Shown piece by piece: positions 1-7,334 of a stretch of DNA of 64,000 nt. The stretch's first letter is position 1, and each line of letters starts with the position of its first letter. The notes under the pieces are model-generated. The model was given only the letters and a program-made list of their open reading frames with translations. It was not told the origin of the DNA and made no database searches. Origin of the DNA: Bariatricus massiliensis (GTDB lineage Bacteria > Bacillota > Clostridia > Lachnospirales > Lachnospiraceae); NCBI RefSeq assembly GCF_900086725.1, contig NZ_LT574836.1, positions 726,416 through 790,415 of the forward strand. Direction: 5' to 3'. Both the position numbers and the translations under genes were made by a program.

Positions 1-1
1 T

Positions 2-208
2 TTCCTGAGAAATGACACCAAAAAGAAATGTATAGCAGGGGGGATTTTATTCCTCTATGAGTTGACCAGTGTCTTTGCATTTGTCATGATTTACCGCTAC
101 ACCGGTAAAAAGGGAGAATCCAAGATTCCCAAACAGGCTTTCTACTGGTTCTATCCACTGCATCTGCTGGTTCTGTGGGGAATTAGGTATACAGTGTGTG
201 GATATTAG
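2..208 (+). CDS. TraX-family membrane protein, C-terminal fragment (cut by window edge)
   Basis: Only the last 68 codons are present; the 5' part lies outside the window. The visible protein has one hydrophobic segment (around FLYELTSVFAFVMIY), a short basic hinge (TGKKGESK) and the ending FYWFYPLHLLVLWGIRY. The aromatic Y-W-F-Y-P-x-H-L-L motif is what I recognise from the C-terminus of TraX-family multi-pass membrane proteins, which were named for F-pilin acetylation but in Firmicutes are mostly of unknown function. It converges on the SDR gene with a gap of about 16 bases. Family assignment rests on this short motif only. Confidence 0.6.
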   Translation, partial: FLRNDTKKKCIAGGILFLYELTSVFAFVMIYRYTGKKGESKIPKQAFYWFYPLHLLVLWGIRYTVCGY

Positions 209-224
209 AAAGACTCCTTGCCGT

Positions 225-944
225 TTACTCGCTGCTTTTTCTTATATTCAAAGACCAGTTAAAATCATCATGATAGATCATTTGATGTGTCATGCCCCCA
301 TCAATACAGATGTTTTCGCCCGTAATAAAACCGGCTTTATCCGAACAGAGATACAAAACCATATTGGCGATGTCAAGTGGATTTCCCACTCTTCCGGCGG
401 GATGCTGCGAGGAATCGGCACCATCATATTCAACAAAGCTGGTATCAATCCATCCGGGAGAAATGGAATTGACCCGCACTTTGCCCGCAAAGCTTAGGGC
501 GAGCGCATGTGTCAAAGCGGATATGCCGCCCTTGGCGGCGGTATAGCTTTCCGTCTGTGGCTGGCTCATTCTGTCGCGCGAGGAGGAGATATTGACAATA
601 GAGGCACCTGATGCAAAATATTGTGAAAACAATTTAGACAGATAAAACGGCGCCGTCACTCCTACACGCAGAGCATAGTTAAATTCTTCATAAGAACATG
701 CATCAATGCCTTTCATCAAAGGAAGAGCATTGTTGATTAAATAATCTACATGCCCGTAATCAGAAATCACTTTTTCTGCAAAGCAGGAGAGCGTTTTTTC
801 ATCGGCGAGATCACCAGTAAAATAGCCGCCGGGTTGTTTATCAATTACACATACAACGGTGCCTTCCTTTTGAAATTCATCGGCAATACACTTGCCAATC
901 CCCTGTGCACCGCCAGTGATGACGGCAATTTTATTATGGAACAT
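225..944 (-). CDS. SDR-family NAD(P)-dependent oxidoreductase
   Basis: Classical short-chain dehydrogenase/reductase of 239 residues, the usual length. The Rossmann glycine motif TGGAQGIG is at residues 10-17, the structural NNA motif follows LI at about residue 71, and the catalytic Ser and Tyr-x3-Lys (SSS, then ESYTAAKGG) lie in mid-protein. A PGWIDT segment and a terminal TGENICIDGGM complete the fold. An AGGAGG ribosome binding site precedes the ATG and a good promoter lies upstream. The C-terminus extends about 20 residues beyond the usual DGG end. The substrate cannot be inferred; the gene is monocistronic in this window. Confidence 0.9.
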   Translation of the reverse strand: MFHNKIAVITGGAQGIGKCIADEFQKEGTVVCVIDKQPGGYFTGDLADEKTLSCFAEKVISDYGHVDYLINNALPLMKGIDACSYEEFNYALRVGVTAPFYLSKLFSQYFASGASIVNISSSRDRMSQPQTESYTAAKGGISALTHALALSFAGKVRVNSISPGWIDTSFVEYDGADSSQHPAGRVGNPLDIANMVLYLCSDKAGFITGENICIDGGMTHQMIYHDDFNWSLNIRKSSE

Positions 945-976
945 ATCTTCAGCCTCCTTTGTGAGTTCTGATTTCT

Positions 977-1006
977 ATTATACCAAATTGCATTGAGAAA
1001 TGACAG
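977..1006 (-). promoter_or_regulatory. Probable sigma-A promoter of the SDR gene
   Basis: Read on the minus strand there is CTGTCA, an 18-base spacer and TATAAT preceded by TGG, i.e. an extended -10. It sits about 33 bases upstream of the SDR start codon. Confidence 0.6.
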
Positions 1007-1105
1007 TGATGTTGTTAGGTTTTAGTGCTGTGTGCTCGTGTTTTCCCCTTACATTTATTTTTATCTTTTTATGGGTGGTATGACGGTCACTTTTCTTGAT
1101 ATCTG

Positions 1106-1139
1106 AAGCCATGAGGCCGCAGTAGCGATTTCATGGCTT
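1106..1139 (-). terminator. Hairpin after the oxidase gene, possible terminator
   Basis: A perfect 9-bp inverted repeat (AAGCCATGA/TCATGGCTT) with a 16-base loop lies about 27 bases past the stop of the pyridoxamine-oxidase-like gene. There is no clear U tract on the minus strand, so termination is only suggested. Confidence 0.35.
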
Positions 1140-1165
1140 TACTATGTTTATCATTCGTAATAGCT

Positions 1166-1585
1166 TCAAATATCAAAATCTTCGGAATGAAAATTACTGT
1201 AATATCTTCCCTTGACAGCTGTGAATTTTAGGACGCAATAATCGGGGTCTGTTACACCTTCTGTGTAATACATGGTGTCGCCTTCCCGCCATAACATTTC
1301 TTTAGCCTCCCTTGTCTCTAACACTTCTACAGTACCCAGCAGACTTGCTCCGCGAAAGAAACGCTTATCTACAAAATAAATACTGGCTTTGGGGTTTTCA
1401 CGAAAGAATTTTACTTTGTTTGACGATGTGTTTGTGTGAAACCAAAATACATTGATTCCTTGCCGTTCTCTCGGTTTCAGCATCGCTTTTGTAACTGGGA
1501 ATCCTTCATTATCAATATAGCTGATAAAGACAGTACTGCACTTATCTGCCATATTTCCTATTGTTTGTTCAGGATTTTTCAACAT
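1166..1585 (-). CDS. Pyridoxamine 5'-phosphate oxidase-like flavoprotein (general stress protein 26 type)
   Basis: A 139-residue split-barrel protein of the PNPOx-like superfamily. Visible family features are the start PEQTIGNMADKCSTVFISYID, the basic FWFHTNTSSNKVKFF strand-turn near residue 50 that normally contacts the FMN phosphate, and AVKGRYYSNFHSEDF at the end. Members bind FMN, F420 or nothing and often act on small reductive detoxification substrates; the substrate here is not deducible. A strong GGGAGG site precedes the ATG. It lies 75 bases downstream of the HxlR regulator on the same strand, so regulator and enzyme probably form a redox-responsive pair. Confidence 0.85.
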   Translation of the reverse strand: MLKNPEQTIGNMADKCSTVFISYIDNEGFPVTKAMLKPRERQGINVFWFHTNTSSNKVKFFRENPKASIYFVDKRFFRGASLLGTVEVLETREAKEMLWREGDTMYYTEGVTDPDYCVLKFTAVKGRYYSNFHSEDFDI

Positions 1586-1660
1586 TAAAACCTCCCTTGT
1601 TTTTATTTTATTTTAACAGGGAGAGGCTCTTTTGTACACTACACACTTTTTTGTGTGTAC

Positions 1661-2017
1661 CTAAATTAATCCTTTGCTTTTGAGAAATTCTTCCTTACCG
1701 TCCTCTAACATTAACTCAATTCCTATTTCCTGCATAGAAACTATAACATTTAACATCCGCATGCCTTTGTCTGTAAGGGAGTATTCTACTTTAAGAGGGT
1801 AGCCCTCAAACAATTGTTTTTGTACCATGCCAAAATGCTGCAATTCCCCCAAATGTTGTAACAACATTTTCTGCCCGATTTCGGTTATATCATTCTGTAA
1901 GGTGGAAAGAGAAGCTGCGCCTTTTCCCAACTGCCACAATATAATCGGTTTCCATTTTCCACGTATAATATCATGTGTCAATTCCAGAGGACATGTATAA
2001 TTATCCCGTATCTTCAT
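1661..2017 (-). CDS. HxlR-family winged-helix transcriptional regulator
   Basis: 118 residues, typical for HxlR/DUF24 regulators. The family signature CPLELTHDIIRGKWKPIILWQL is recognisable at residues 9-30, including the N-terminal Cys that in several relatives (HypR, YodB, QsrR) senses electrophiles or disulfide stress. The winged-helix part includes GQKMLLQHLGELQHFGMVQKQ and VEYSLTDKGMRML. A GAGGTG site precedes the ATG. The adjacent oxidase gene on the same strand is the obvious candidate target, and a dyad lies just upstream. Redox sensing through Cys9 is inferred from the family, not shown here. Confidence 0.9.
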   Translation of the reverse strand: MKIRDNYTCPLELTHDIIRGKWKPIILWQLGKGAASLSTLQNDITEIGQKMLLQHLGELQHFGMVQKQLFEGYPLKVEYSLTDKGMRMLNVIVSMQEIGIELMLEDGKEEFLKSKGLI

Positions 2018-2038
2018 GTTCAGTCACCTCTTGTCATC

Positions 2039-2059
2039 CCAATATAATTATAATATTGG
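2039..2059. promoter_or_regulatory. Inverted repeat CCAATAT-N7-ATATTGG, candidate HxlR operator
   Basis: A 21-base dyad with perfect 7-base arms lies 22 bases upstream of the HxlR start and overlaps a TATAAT-like -10 on the minus strand. It also overlaps the stop codon of the NTF2-like gene. Position and size fit an autoregulatory operator, but this is inference. Confidence 0.4.
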
Positions 2060-2833
2060 TGTGCCGTTCTGGAATGTAAGCGATTCAAAAATAATTTTTC
2101 CATCACGGATTCGCTGCGTAAGCACGCCGCATGTCTTTTTAGCTCTGTGCTGGAATGCAATACAGCTCAATTCTGCGACTGCCTCTTTTACAGTAATCTT
2201 TGCAGAGGAATCCGTCAAGGCGTCAATTTCATCATTGGCTTTTTCAATGAGGCCTTCACAGTAACGGCGGATATCCTCGCTTCCTTCCAGCGGCCGTTTA
2301 CACAGATTAGTCAGAATGACTGCATCGTCGGCATAACCGGCGAACAGTGCTTCGACATCACGTTCTTTCAGATTGGCAAGGTGCCTGTCCGTAACTGCCA
2401 TTGCTTCTGCATTGTGTGGGAACGGGTGCGCTTTTATGCCTAGTGATGGCATACTGACTGCCGTTTTGGCATAGCCGCTCACATAAACTGCTTTCCCATT
2501 TTCCACCATATATGTGAAAGAGGCAAAAGAGGAGAACGGCGGCAGGGAAGCGACAAGGGTTATATAGTTTTCTGTACTTTGGCGATAGAGAAAATTCAGC
2601 TTTTCAACGGCATGCTCTATATCCATCCCTATCTTAACTGCAAATGATAAGGAATTGCGCATTACACTGGTTAGGGTGTCATGTCCCATAGTCCGGGTAC
2701 GGCCATCCAGACGGGTAATCGCGATCAAATCCTCAGAATAGTCGGACAATGCTTCGTCCAGATTTGAATCTTTTTTCATATTCATCATAGACTCAATATG
2801 GTGTGTCATTAGTTCTTCAGCGGTTCTTGACAT
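2048..2833 (-). CDS. Tandem SnoaL/NTF2-like domain protein
   Basis: About 261 residues from an ATG preceded by GAAGGAG; a longer reading frame reaching upstream lacks this site. The protein appears to hold two copies of an NTF2/SnoaL-like cone domain. The first covers roughly residues 5-120 (THHIESMMNMKKDSNLDEAL, YSEDLIAIT). The second covers about 145-261 (VTDRHLANLKERDVEALFAGYADDAVILTN). Single-domain relatives are cyclases, isomerases or ligand-binding proteins; two fused copies would make an intramolecular pseudodimer. It is divergent from the TetR gene and 30 bases upstream of hxlR. Function is unknown; the domain call rests on the A-x2-Y-A-x-D-A-V pattern. Confidence 0.65.
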   Translation of the reverse strand: MSRTAEELMTHHIESMMNMKKDSNLDEALSDYSEDLIAITRLDGRTRTMGHDTLTSVMRNSLSFAVKIGMDIEHAVEKLNFLYRQSTENYITLVASLPPFSSFASFTYMVENGKAVYVSGYAKTAVSMPSLGIKAHPFPHNAEAMAVTDRHLANLKERDVEALFAGYADDAVILTNLCKRPLEGSEDIRRYCEGLIEKANDEIDALTDSSAKITVKEAVAELSCIAFQHRAKKTCGVLTQRIRDGKIIFESLTFQNGTPIL

Positions 2834-2987
2834 ATCTATTTCTCCTTCTTTATGTTGCTTGCGTGTATTATTACTCTCGTGTATAATATAAACCATGTTT
2901 TTATCATTATCAATAACCAGATTTGAGAATCCATGTAGTAATACTCATTTTTAAAAATATGTGTAGTAAGGAGGTATAACGTATAAA

Positions 2988-3563
2988 ATGACGGACCGGA
3001 GAATTACAAAATCCAAAAATGCTATCCAATCCGCCTTCTTGGAAATGCTCCTAGAATCAGGATTCGATGCCATTACCGTGAAAGAGTTGACAGAAAAAGC
3101 TGATATTAGCCGGAAGACCTTTTATCTTCATTATATGGATAAACATGATCTGTTAAATGAAATCGTAAACGAGACAATAAAGGACCTTACCGAGCTCTGT
3201 GAGAAAAAGAAGGATATGGGATTTGTAGAAGGGACTGTCCTATGGTTTTATTACTTTGAAGAGCATAAGTCTTTTTTTACCGCCTTGTTTTCAACAGAAA
3301 GTACCGTCACATTCCGCCACCGCCTGTTGAACTTTATTATGGAACAGCTGGATTATAAGCTGGAAGGGGTATCAAATAGGAGAAACACTGAAGTGTTGCG
3401 GAAATTTATGGCTATGGCCGTTCTTGGTGTTATAGAATCTTATGTCTTAGACCAGTTTCATGTAGAAATTGAAGAAATTGCAGAACAAGTAGGGGAGCTG
3501 TTAGAACAGATTATTATGAGTGATAATATGATTCTACCGAATGCAGGAGGTAAGCTGTCATGA
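2988..3563 (+). CDS. TetR/AcrR-family transcriptional regulator
   Basis: 191 residues. The N-terminal helix-turn-helix is clear: RITKSKNAIQSAFLEML, then FDAITVKELTEKADISRKTFYLHYMDKHDLL. The C-terminal ligand domain resembles the DhaS/TetR_C_8 type found in many Firmicutes. A GGAGG site lies about 10 bases before the ATG. Its stop overlaps the start of the AraC gene by four bases (ATGA), so the two regulators are translationally coupled. It is divergent from the NTF2-like gene, the natural candidate target; no confident operator was seen in the 154-base spacer. Confidence 0.9.
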   Translation: MTDRRITKSKNAIQSAFLEMLLESGFDAITVKELTEKADISRKTFYLHYMDKHDLLNEIVNETIKDLTELCEKKKDMGFVEGTVLWFYYFEEHKSFFTALFSTESTVTFRHRLLNFIMEQLDYKLEGVSNRRNTEVLRKFMAMAVLGVIESYVLDQFHVEIEEIAEQVGELLEQIIMSDNMILPNAGGKLS

Positions 3564-4384
3564 ACGGTAGTCAAGAACAGCGGCATATTTATTATGACCG
3601 TGATTTAGAAATAGAGGCATATCAATTAAGTGGCATTGTACAAAAGTTTCCTAATCATTTTCATGAATATTATGTGATTGGGTTTATTGAAGGCGGAAAA
3701 CGCCACCTTTGGTGTAAGGGACAAGAATACGATTTGAATGCCGGGGATTTAATTTTATTTAATCCCAGAGATAATCATTATTGTGCTCCCATAGGCGGGG
3801 AATTATTAGATTACCGGGCTGTGAATATTCAGTCCGGTGTCATGTTGGAAATTGCAAAGGAAATCACCGGAAAAGATTACACCCCTTATTTTACAAAGAA
3901 TGTTATTTATCAAAGTGAAATTGCGTTATCGGTGGCAGAGGTATACGAGGCCATTCTTATGGATATGTCAAAGTTAAAAAAAGAAGAAGCCCTTTTTTAT
4001 CTTATAGAGCAGATACTTCAAGAATATAGTGTACCTTTTGAGAAAATTGAAAAGACAGGGCCCAACAAGCAGACAAAAATGCTTTGCCAATACATGGAAC
4101 AGCATTTTTCGGAGAATATAACTCTGGATGATTTGGCTTCTATGATTGGAGCTGGAAAGTCTTATCTTCTTCGCTCTTTCACAAAAGAAATAGGAGTGTC
4201 TCCCTATCGGTATTTACAGACGATACGAATAGAAAGGGCAAAGGCGCTGCTGGAAGAAGGGATTGGCCCCATAGATGTTGCGGGTATGACAGGCTTTTCC
4301 GATCAAAGCCATTTTACAAATTACTTTAAGGAATTTATTGGGCTGACCCCGAAGCAGTACCAAAGAATTTTTACCGACGCATAG
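3560..4384 (+). CDS. AraC-family transcriptional regulator with cupin-like sensor domain
   Basis: 274 residues. The N-terminal half is an AraC-binding cupin (HFHEYYVIGFIEGG, then AGDLILFNPRDNHYC). The C-terminal half holds two helix-turn-helix units: LDDLASMIGAGKSYLLRSFTK, and IGPIDVAGMTGFSDQSHFTNYFKE, which carries the conserved GFSDQSHFTNYFK signature followed by GLTPKQYQ. It overlaps the TetR gene by four bases. No transporter or metabolic gene follows directly, so the inducer and targets are unknown. Confidence 0.9.
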   Translation: MNGSQEQRHIYYDRDLEIEAYQLSGIVQKFPNHFHEYYVIGFIEGGKRHLWCKGQEYDLNAGDLILFNPRDNHYCAPIGGELLDYRAVNIQSGVMLEIAKEITGKDYTPYFTKNVIYQSEIALSVAEVYEAILMDMSKLKKEEALFYLIEQILQEYSVPFEKIEKTGPNKQTKMLCQYMEQHFSENITLDDLASMIGAGKSYLLRSFTKEIGVSPYRYLQTIRIERAKALLEEGIGPIDVAGMTGFSDQSHFTNYFKEFIGLTPKQYQRIFTDA

Positions 4385-4577
4385 TCTGCCGGCTTTCCAT
4401 TATAAAGAATGTGGAGCCTTTTCTTTGCTTGCTCTTTTGCTTTTTATATCTTTATTGCTTTGTACAGGATATTAGGTTACAATTACAATATTGGTATAGC
4501 GAGAATAGGGTACTTTATTATTGCTGTACTGTCGGTCTGAAGGGATTGAATCAAAGGAAAAAGGTGAGGTTGAAACG

Positions 4578-7298
4578 ATGAGGACGAAACGGGGATTTCA
4601 ACTATATACTGGAATGTGGCTGCTTGCAGTCCTGCTCTTGGTAGTGATGCTCTTATGGAATGTGGGCGATGCCCGTATCATTAATTACAGCGGGTTAGTG
4701 CGTGGTGCGACGCAGCGTCTGGTGAAGGAAGAGATGAATAGTAAGCCTGATGACGAACTGATTGTACGTCTTGACGGAATCATTTACGATCTCCAGACTG
4801 GCAGGGGAGATTATAACCTCGCAAAAAACAATGATAAAGTATTTCAGAAGCAGTTATCAGAATTGAATCAGATATGGAAAGAGATAAAAGACGAGATAAG
4901 TGCTGTACGTTCTGGGAATACTTCTAATGAAAGATTATATGATTTGAGTCAGGAGCATTTTGAATTGGCAGATCAGTTGGTCCTGCAGGCTGAAAAAAAC
5001 TCTAACCACAAATTGATTAGTTTTATTTCGGTGTACTTTGTCATTTTGCTTCTCTCTATAGTGGTCTTTGTAATTGTAAATAACCGCAATCAAAAGAATT
5101 TGAAGACAGCGGCATTTACAGATAAATTGACCGGTCTTCAAAATCGGGCCGGCTTTGAGGCTGCAGCTTCAAACCTGTTGCGACAGCAGTCCAAAAGGAA
5201 ATTTGTGATTGTGGCATTCGATATCGACAATTTTAAGGTAATCAACGATTCAGTCGGATATATTCAAGGCGACGAGCTTTTGTGTGCCTTGGCATCGACA
5301 CTGAAAAGCTGGAAAGACGAAAACTACCAGTGTGCGCGCCTTGATGCGGACGACTTTATCCTTATGGCCGAGGCAAAGGACTCGCTGATTCCTGAATTGC
5401 AAGATATTTTAGAGCATACTACAAAAGCACAGGGGTTTCTGGAGCCTTTTGGTGATGTTGGTTTTACATACGGTGTCTATCAAATCCAGAACAACACAGA
5501 ACTGATCAAGACTATTATGGATAAAGCCAAAATGGCCCACAAAGCAGCAAAAGCTGCCGCTAATCAATCGCTGGTCTGGTATGACGAACATTTGTTGGAA
5601 AAGCTGACGCAAGAACGCAGATTAAAAGAGTTGCTGCAGCACGCTCTTGTCAACCAAGAATTTGAGCTGTACCTTCAGCCTAGAGTGGAATTGTCTGAAC
5701 GGAGAATCGTTGGAGCTGAAGCTTTGGTCCGGTGGGAGCTTCCCGGACAGGGGACTTTATATCCCGACTCATTTATTCCGCTGTTCGAAGAGAATGGCTC
5801 CATCGCGAACTTGGATTTCTATATGCTTAAAAAAGTCTGCAGTTATCTGCATGAACGACGGGAGCTGGGAAGAGAACTGTTTCCTGTCTCGGTCAATTTT
5901 TCCCGAGTCACCCTTTATCAGCAGGCATTTTACGAAACGTTCCATTCCATTGTGGATCAATATAAGATACCCTATGACTGCATTGAGATCGAGGTCACGG
6001 AGAGCGCTTTTAATGATATCGCAGATAGTGTTTTAGAGATGCTGAACAAGCTGGATGAAGAAGGGTTTCCCATTGCCATGGATGATTTTGGCTCCGGCTA
6101 TTCTAATATGAATTTGCTCGGGAGTCTTCCTCTCCAGATTATCAAATTAGACAAGGTGTTTTTGCAGGAAACGGACATACACGACCGAGTGAAGGGAATT
6201 ATTATCTGCGCCGTGGAATTGGCTCATACCATGGGCGTCCAGATTGTGTGTGAAGGTGCAGAGAGTGAACAGCATGTCAGCTTCCTACAGGAAATAGGGT
6301 GTGACTTTGCTCAAGGCTATTACTTTACCAAGCCAATCCCACAAAAGGCATTCGATCAGAAGTATCCGGTATTTGAGAAACGGATTCCGCTGCCACCGCG
6401 CCATATGACCAGAAGTGGTATATCTATGGTTCCAAATTGGGAAAAACGAAGCAAGCGGATGTTTGAAGAAGTTCTGGCCGAGACGTATCCGGGTTTCTTG
6501 AGTCTCCGGAATGAACAGCATCAAATCGTATATCTGAATCAGAATTTCCGGGATTGGATTGCCAAGTACACGGATGTGGATCCTTTAGGCAAAACAAATA
6601 TAGATCTAGCCGCAATCGTACCCGAAAACGTGGCAGATACCTTTATGCAATGTCATGACGGCAGTCTTGATCTGCAGAAGGATGAGACTAATCTGACTGG
6701 TGTAAAGAAGCTGTTAGAATTTAAGGGCGCCGCAGGGACGAACGAGCCTTCGCAGTATTTTGACGCCCTGAAATATTGGGTCGTGCTTGACGGGGCAAAG
6801 TATATATTTACCGTCGCCTACGACGTGACCGAGCTCTATCAGGAAGATATGTTCAATCTGCAGAACGCTCTGACTGACAGTTTGACGGGCGCACAGAACC
6901 GGCGGTATCTGGAGACGCATTTTGAGCAGTTCCATGGACACTATGCAGCAATCTTTGATCTAGACCATTTTAAGGCTGTCAATGATCTTGAGGGGCATAT
7001 CATGGGGGATAAAATACTGCGTGATTTCGTGAACTTTATCAGGGAACAAATATCTGGTGTTATGGCTATGATTCGTCTGGGCGGTGATGAGTTTCTTGCC
7101 ATTTTCCAGAGCGGAGAGACTGCCGACGCTATATTGGAGTCCCTAAAACAGGCGCGTTCCCGGTATGAGGCCGCACGTGTCCAGCACAGCAGTCTGTCTT
7201 TCAGCATGGGGGTGAGCCTGCTTGGAGAACAGATGGATGCTGCATTAGATGAACTGGACAAGCTTATGTACGAGGATAAGCACCGTAATCATACATAA
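4578..7298 (+). CDS. Membrane c-di-GMP enzyme: GGDEF(degenerate)-EAL-PAS-GGDEF
   Basis: 906 residues from the ATG preceded by AAGGTGAGG; an upstream in-frame start 57 bases earlier has no ribosome site. Order: TM1 (about 12-28), an extracytoplasmic helical sensor of about 115 residues, TM2 (about 147-168), a first GGDEF domain (about 180-335) whose signature is DADDF, an EAL domain (about 350-590), a PAS-like region (about 630-760) and a second, canonical GGDEF (about 765-900, signature GGDEF near 835). The EAL domain keeps GAEALVRW, EVTES, DDFGSGYS, KLDK and AQGYYF, so phosphodiesterase activity is expected. The second GGDEF should be a cyclase; the first is probably catalytically dead. It stands alone between regulators and core genes. 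Confidence 0.9.
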   Translation: MRTKRGFQLYTGMWLLAVLLLVVMLLWNVGDARIINYSGLVRGATQRLVKEEMNSKPDDELIVRLDGIIYDLQTGRGDYNLAKNNDKVFQKQLSELNQIWKEIKDEISAVRSGNTSNERLYDLSQEHFELADQLVLQAEKNSNHKLISFISVYFVILLLSIVVFVIVNNRNQKNLKTAAFTDKLTGLQNRAGFEAAASNLLRQQSKRKFVIVAFDIDNFKVINDSVGYIQGDELLCALASTLKSWKDENYQCARLDADDFILMAEAKDSLIPELQDILEHTTKAQGFLEPFGDVGFTYGVYQIQNNTELIKTIMDKAKMAHKAAKAAANQSLVWYDEHLLEKLTQERRLKELLQHALVNQEFELYLQPRVELSERRIVGAEALVRWELPGQGTLYPDSFIPLFEENGSIANLDFYMLKKVCSYLHERRELGRELFPVSVNFSRVTLYQQAFYETFHSIVDQYKIPYDCIEIEVTESAFNDIADSVLEMLNKLDEEGFPIAMDDFGSGYSNMNLLGSLPLQIIKLDKVFLQETDIHDRVKGIIICAVELAHTMGVQIVCEGAESEQHVSFLQEIGCDFAQGYYFTKPIPQKAFDQKYPVFEKRIPLPPRHMTRSGISMVPNWEKRSKRMFEEVLAETYPGFLSLRNEQHQIVYLNQNFRDWIAKYTDVDPLGKTNIDLAAIVPENVADTFMQCHDGSLDLQKDETNLTGVKKLLEFKGAAGTNEPSQYFDALKYWVVLDGAKYIFTVAYDVTELYQEDMFNLQNALTDSLTGAQNRRYLETHFEQFHGHYAAIFDLDHFKAVNDLEGHIMGDKILRDFVNFIREQISGVMAMIRLGGDEFLAIFQSGETADAILESLKQARSRYEAARVQHSSLSFSMGVSLLGEQMDAALDELDKLMYEDKHRNHT

Positions 7299-7334
7299 TG
7301 ATTACATCAATATAGAATCAACGAGAGGAAAAAT

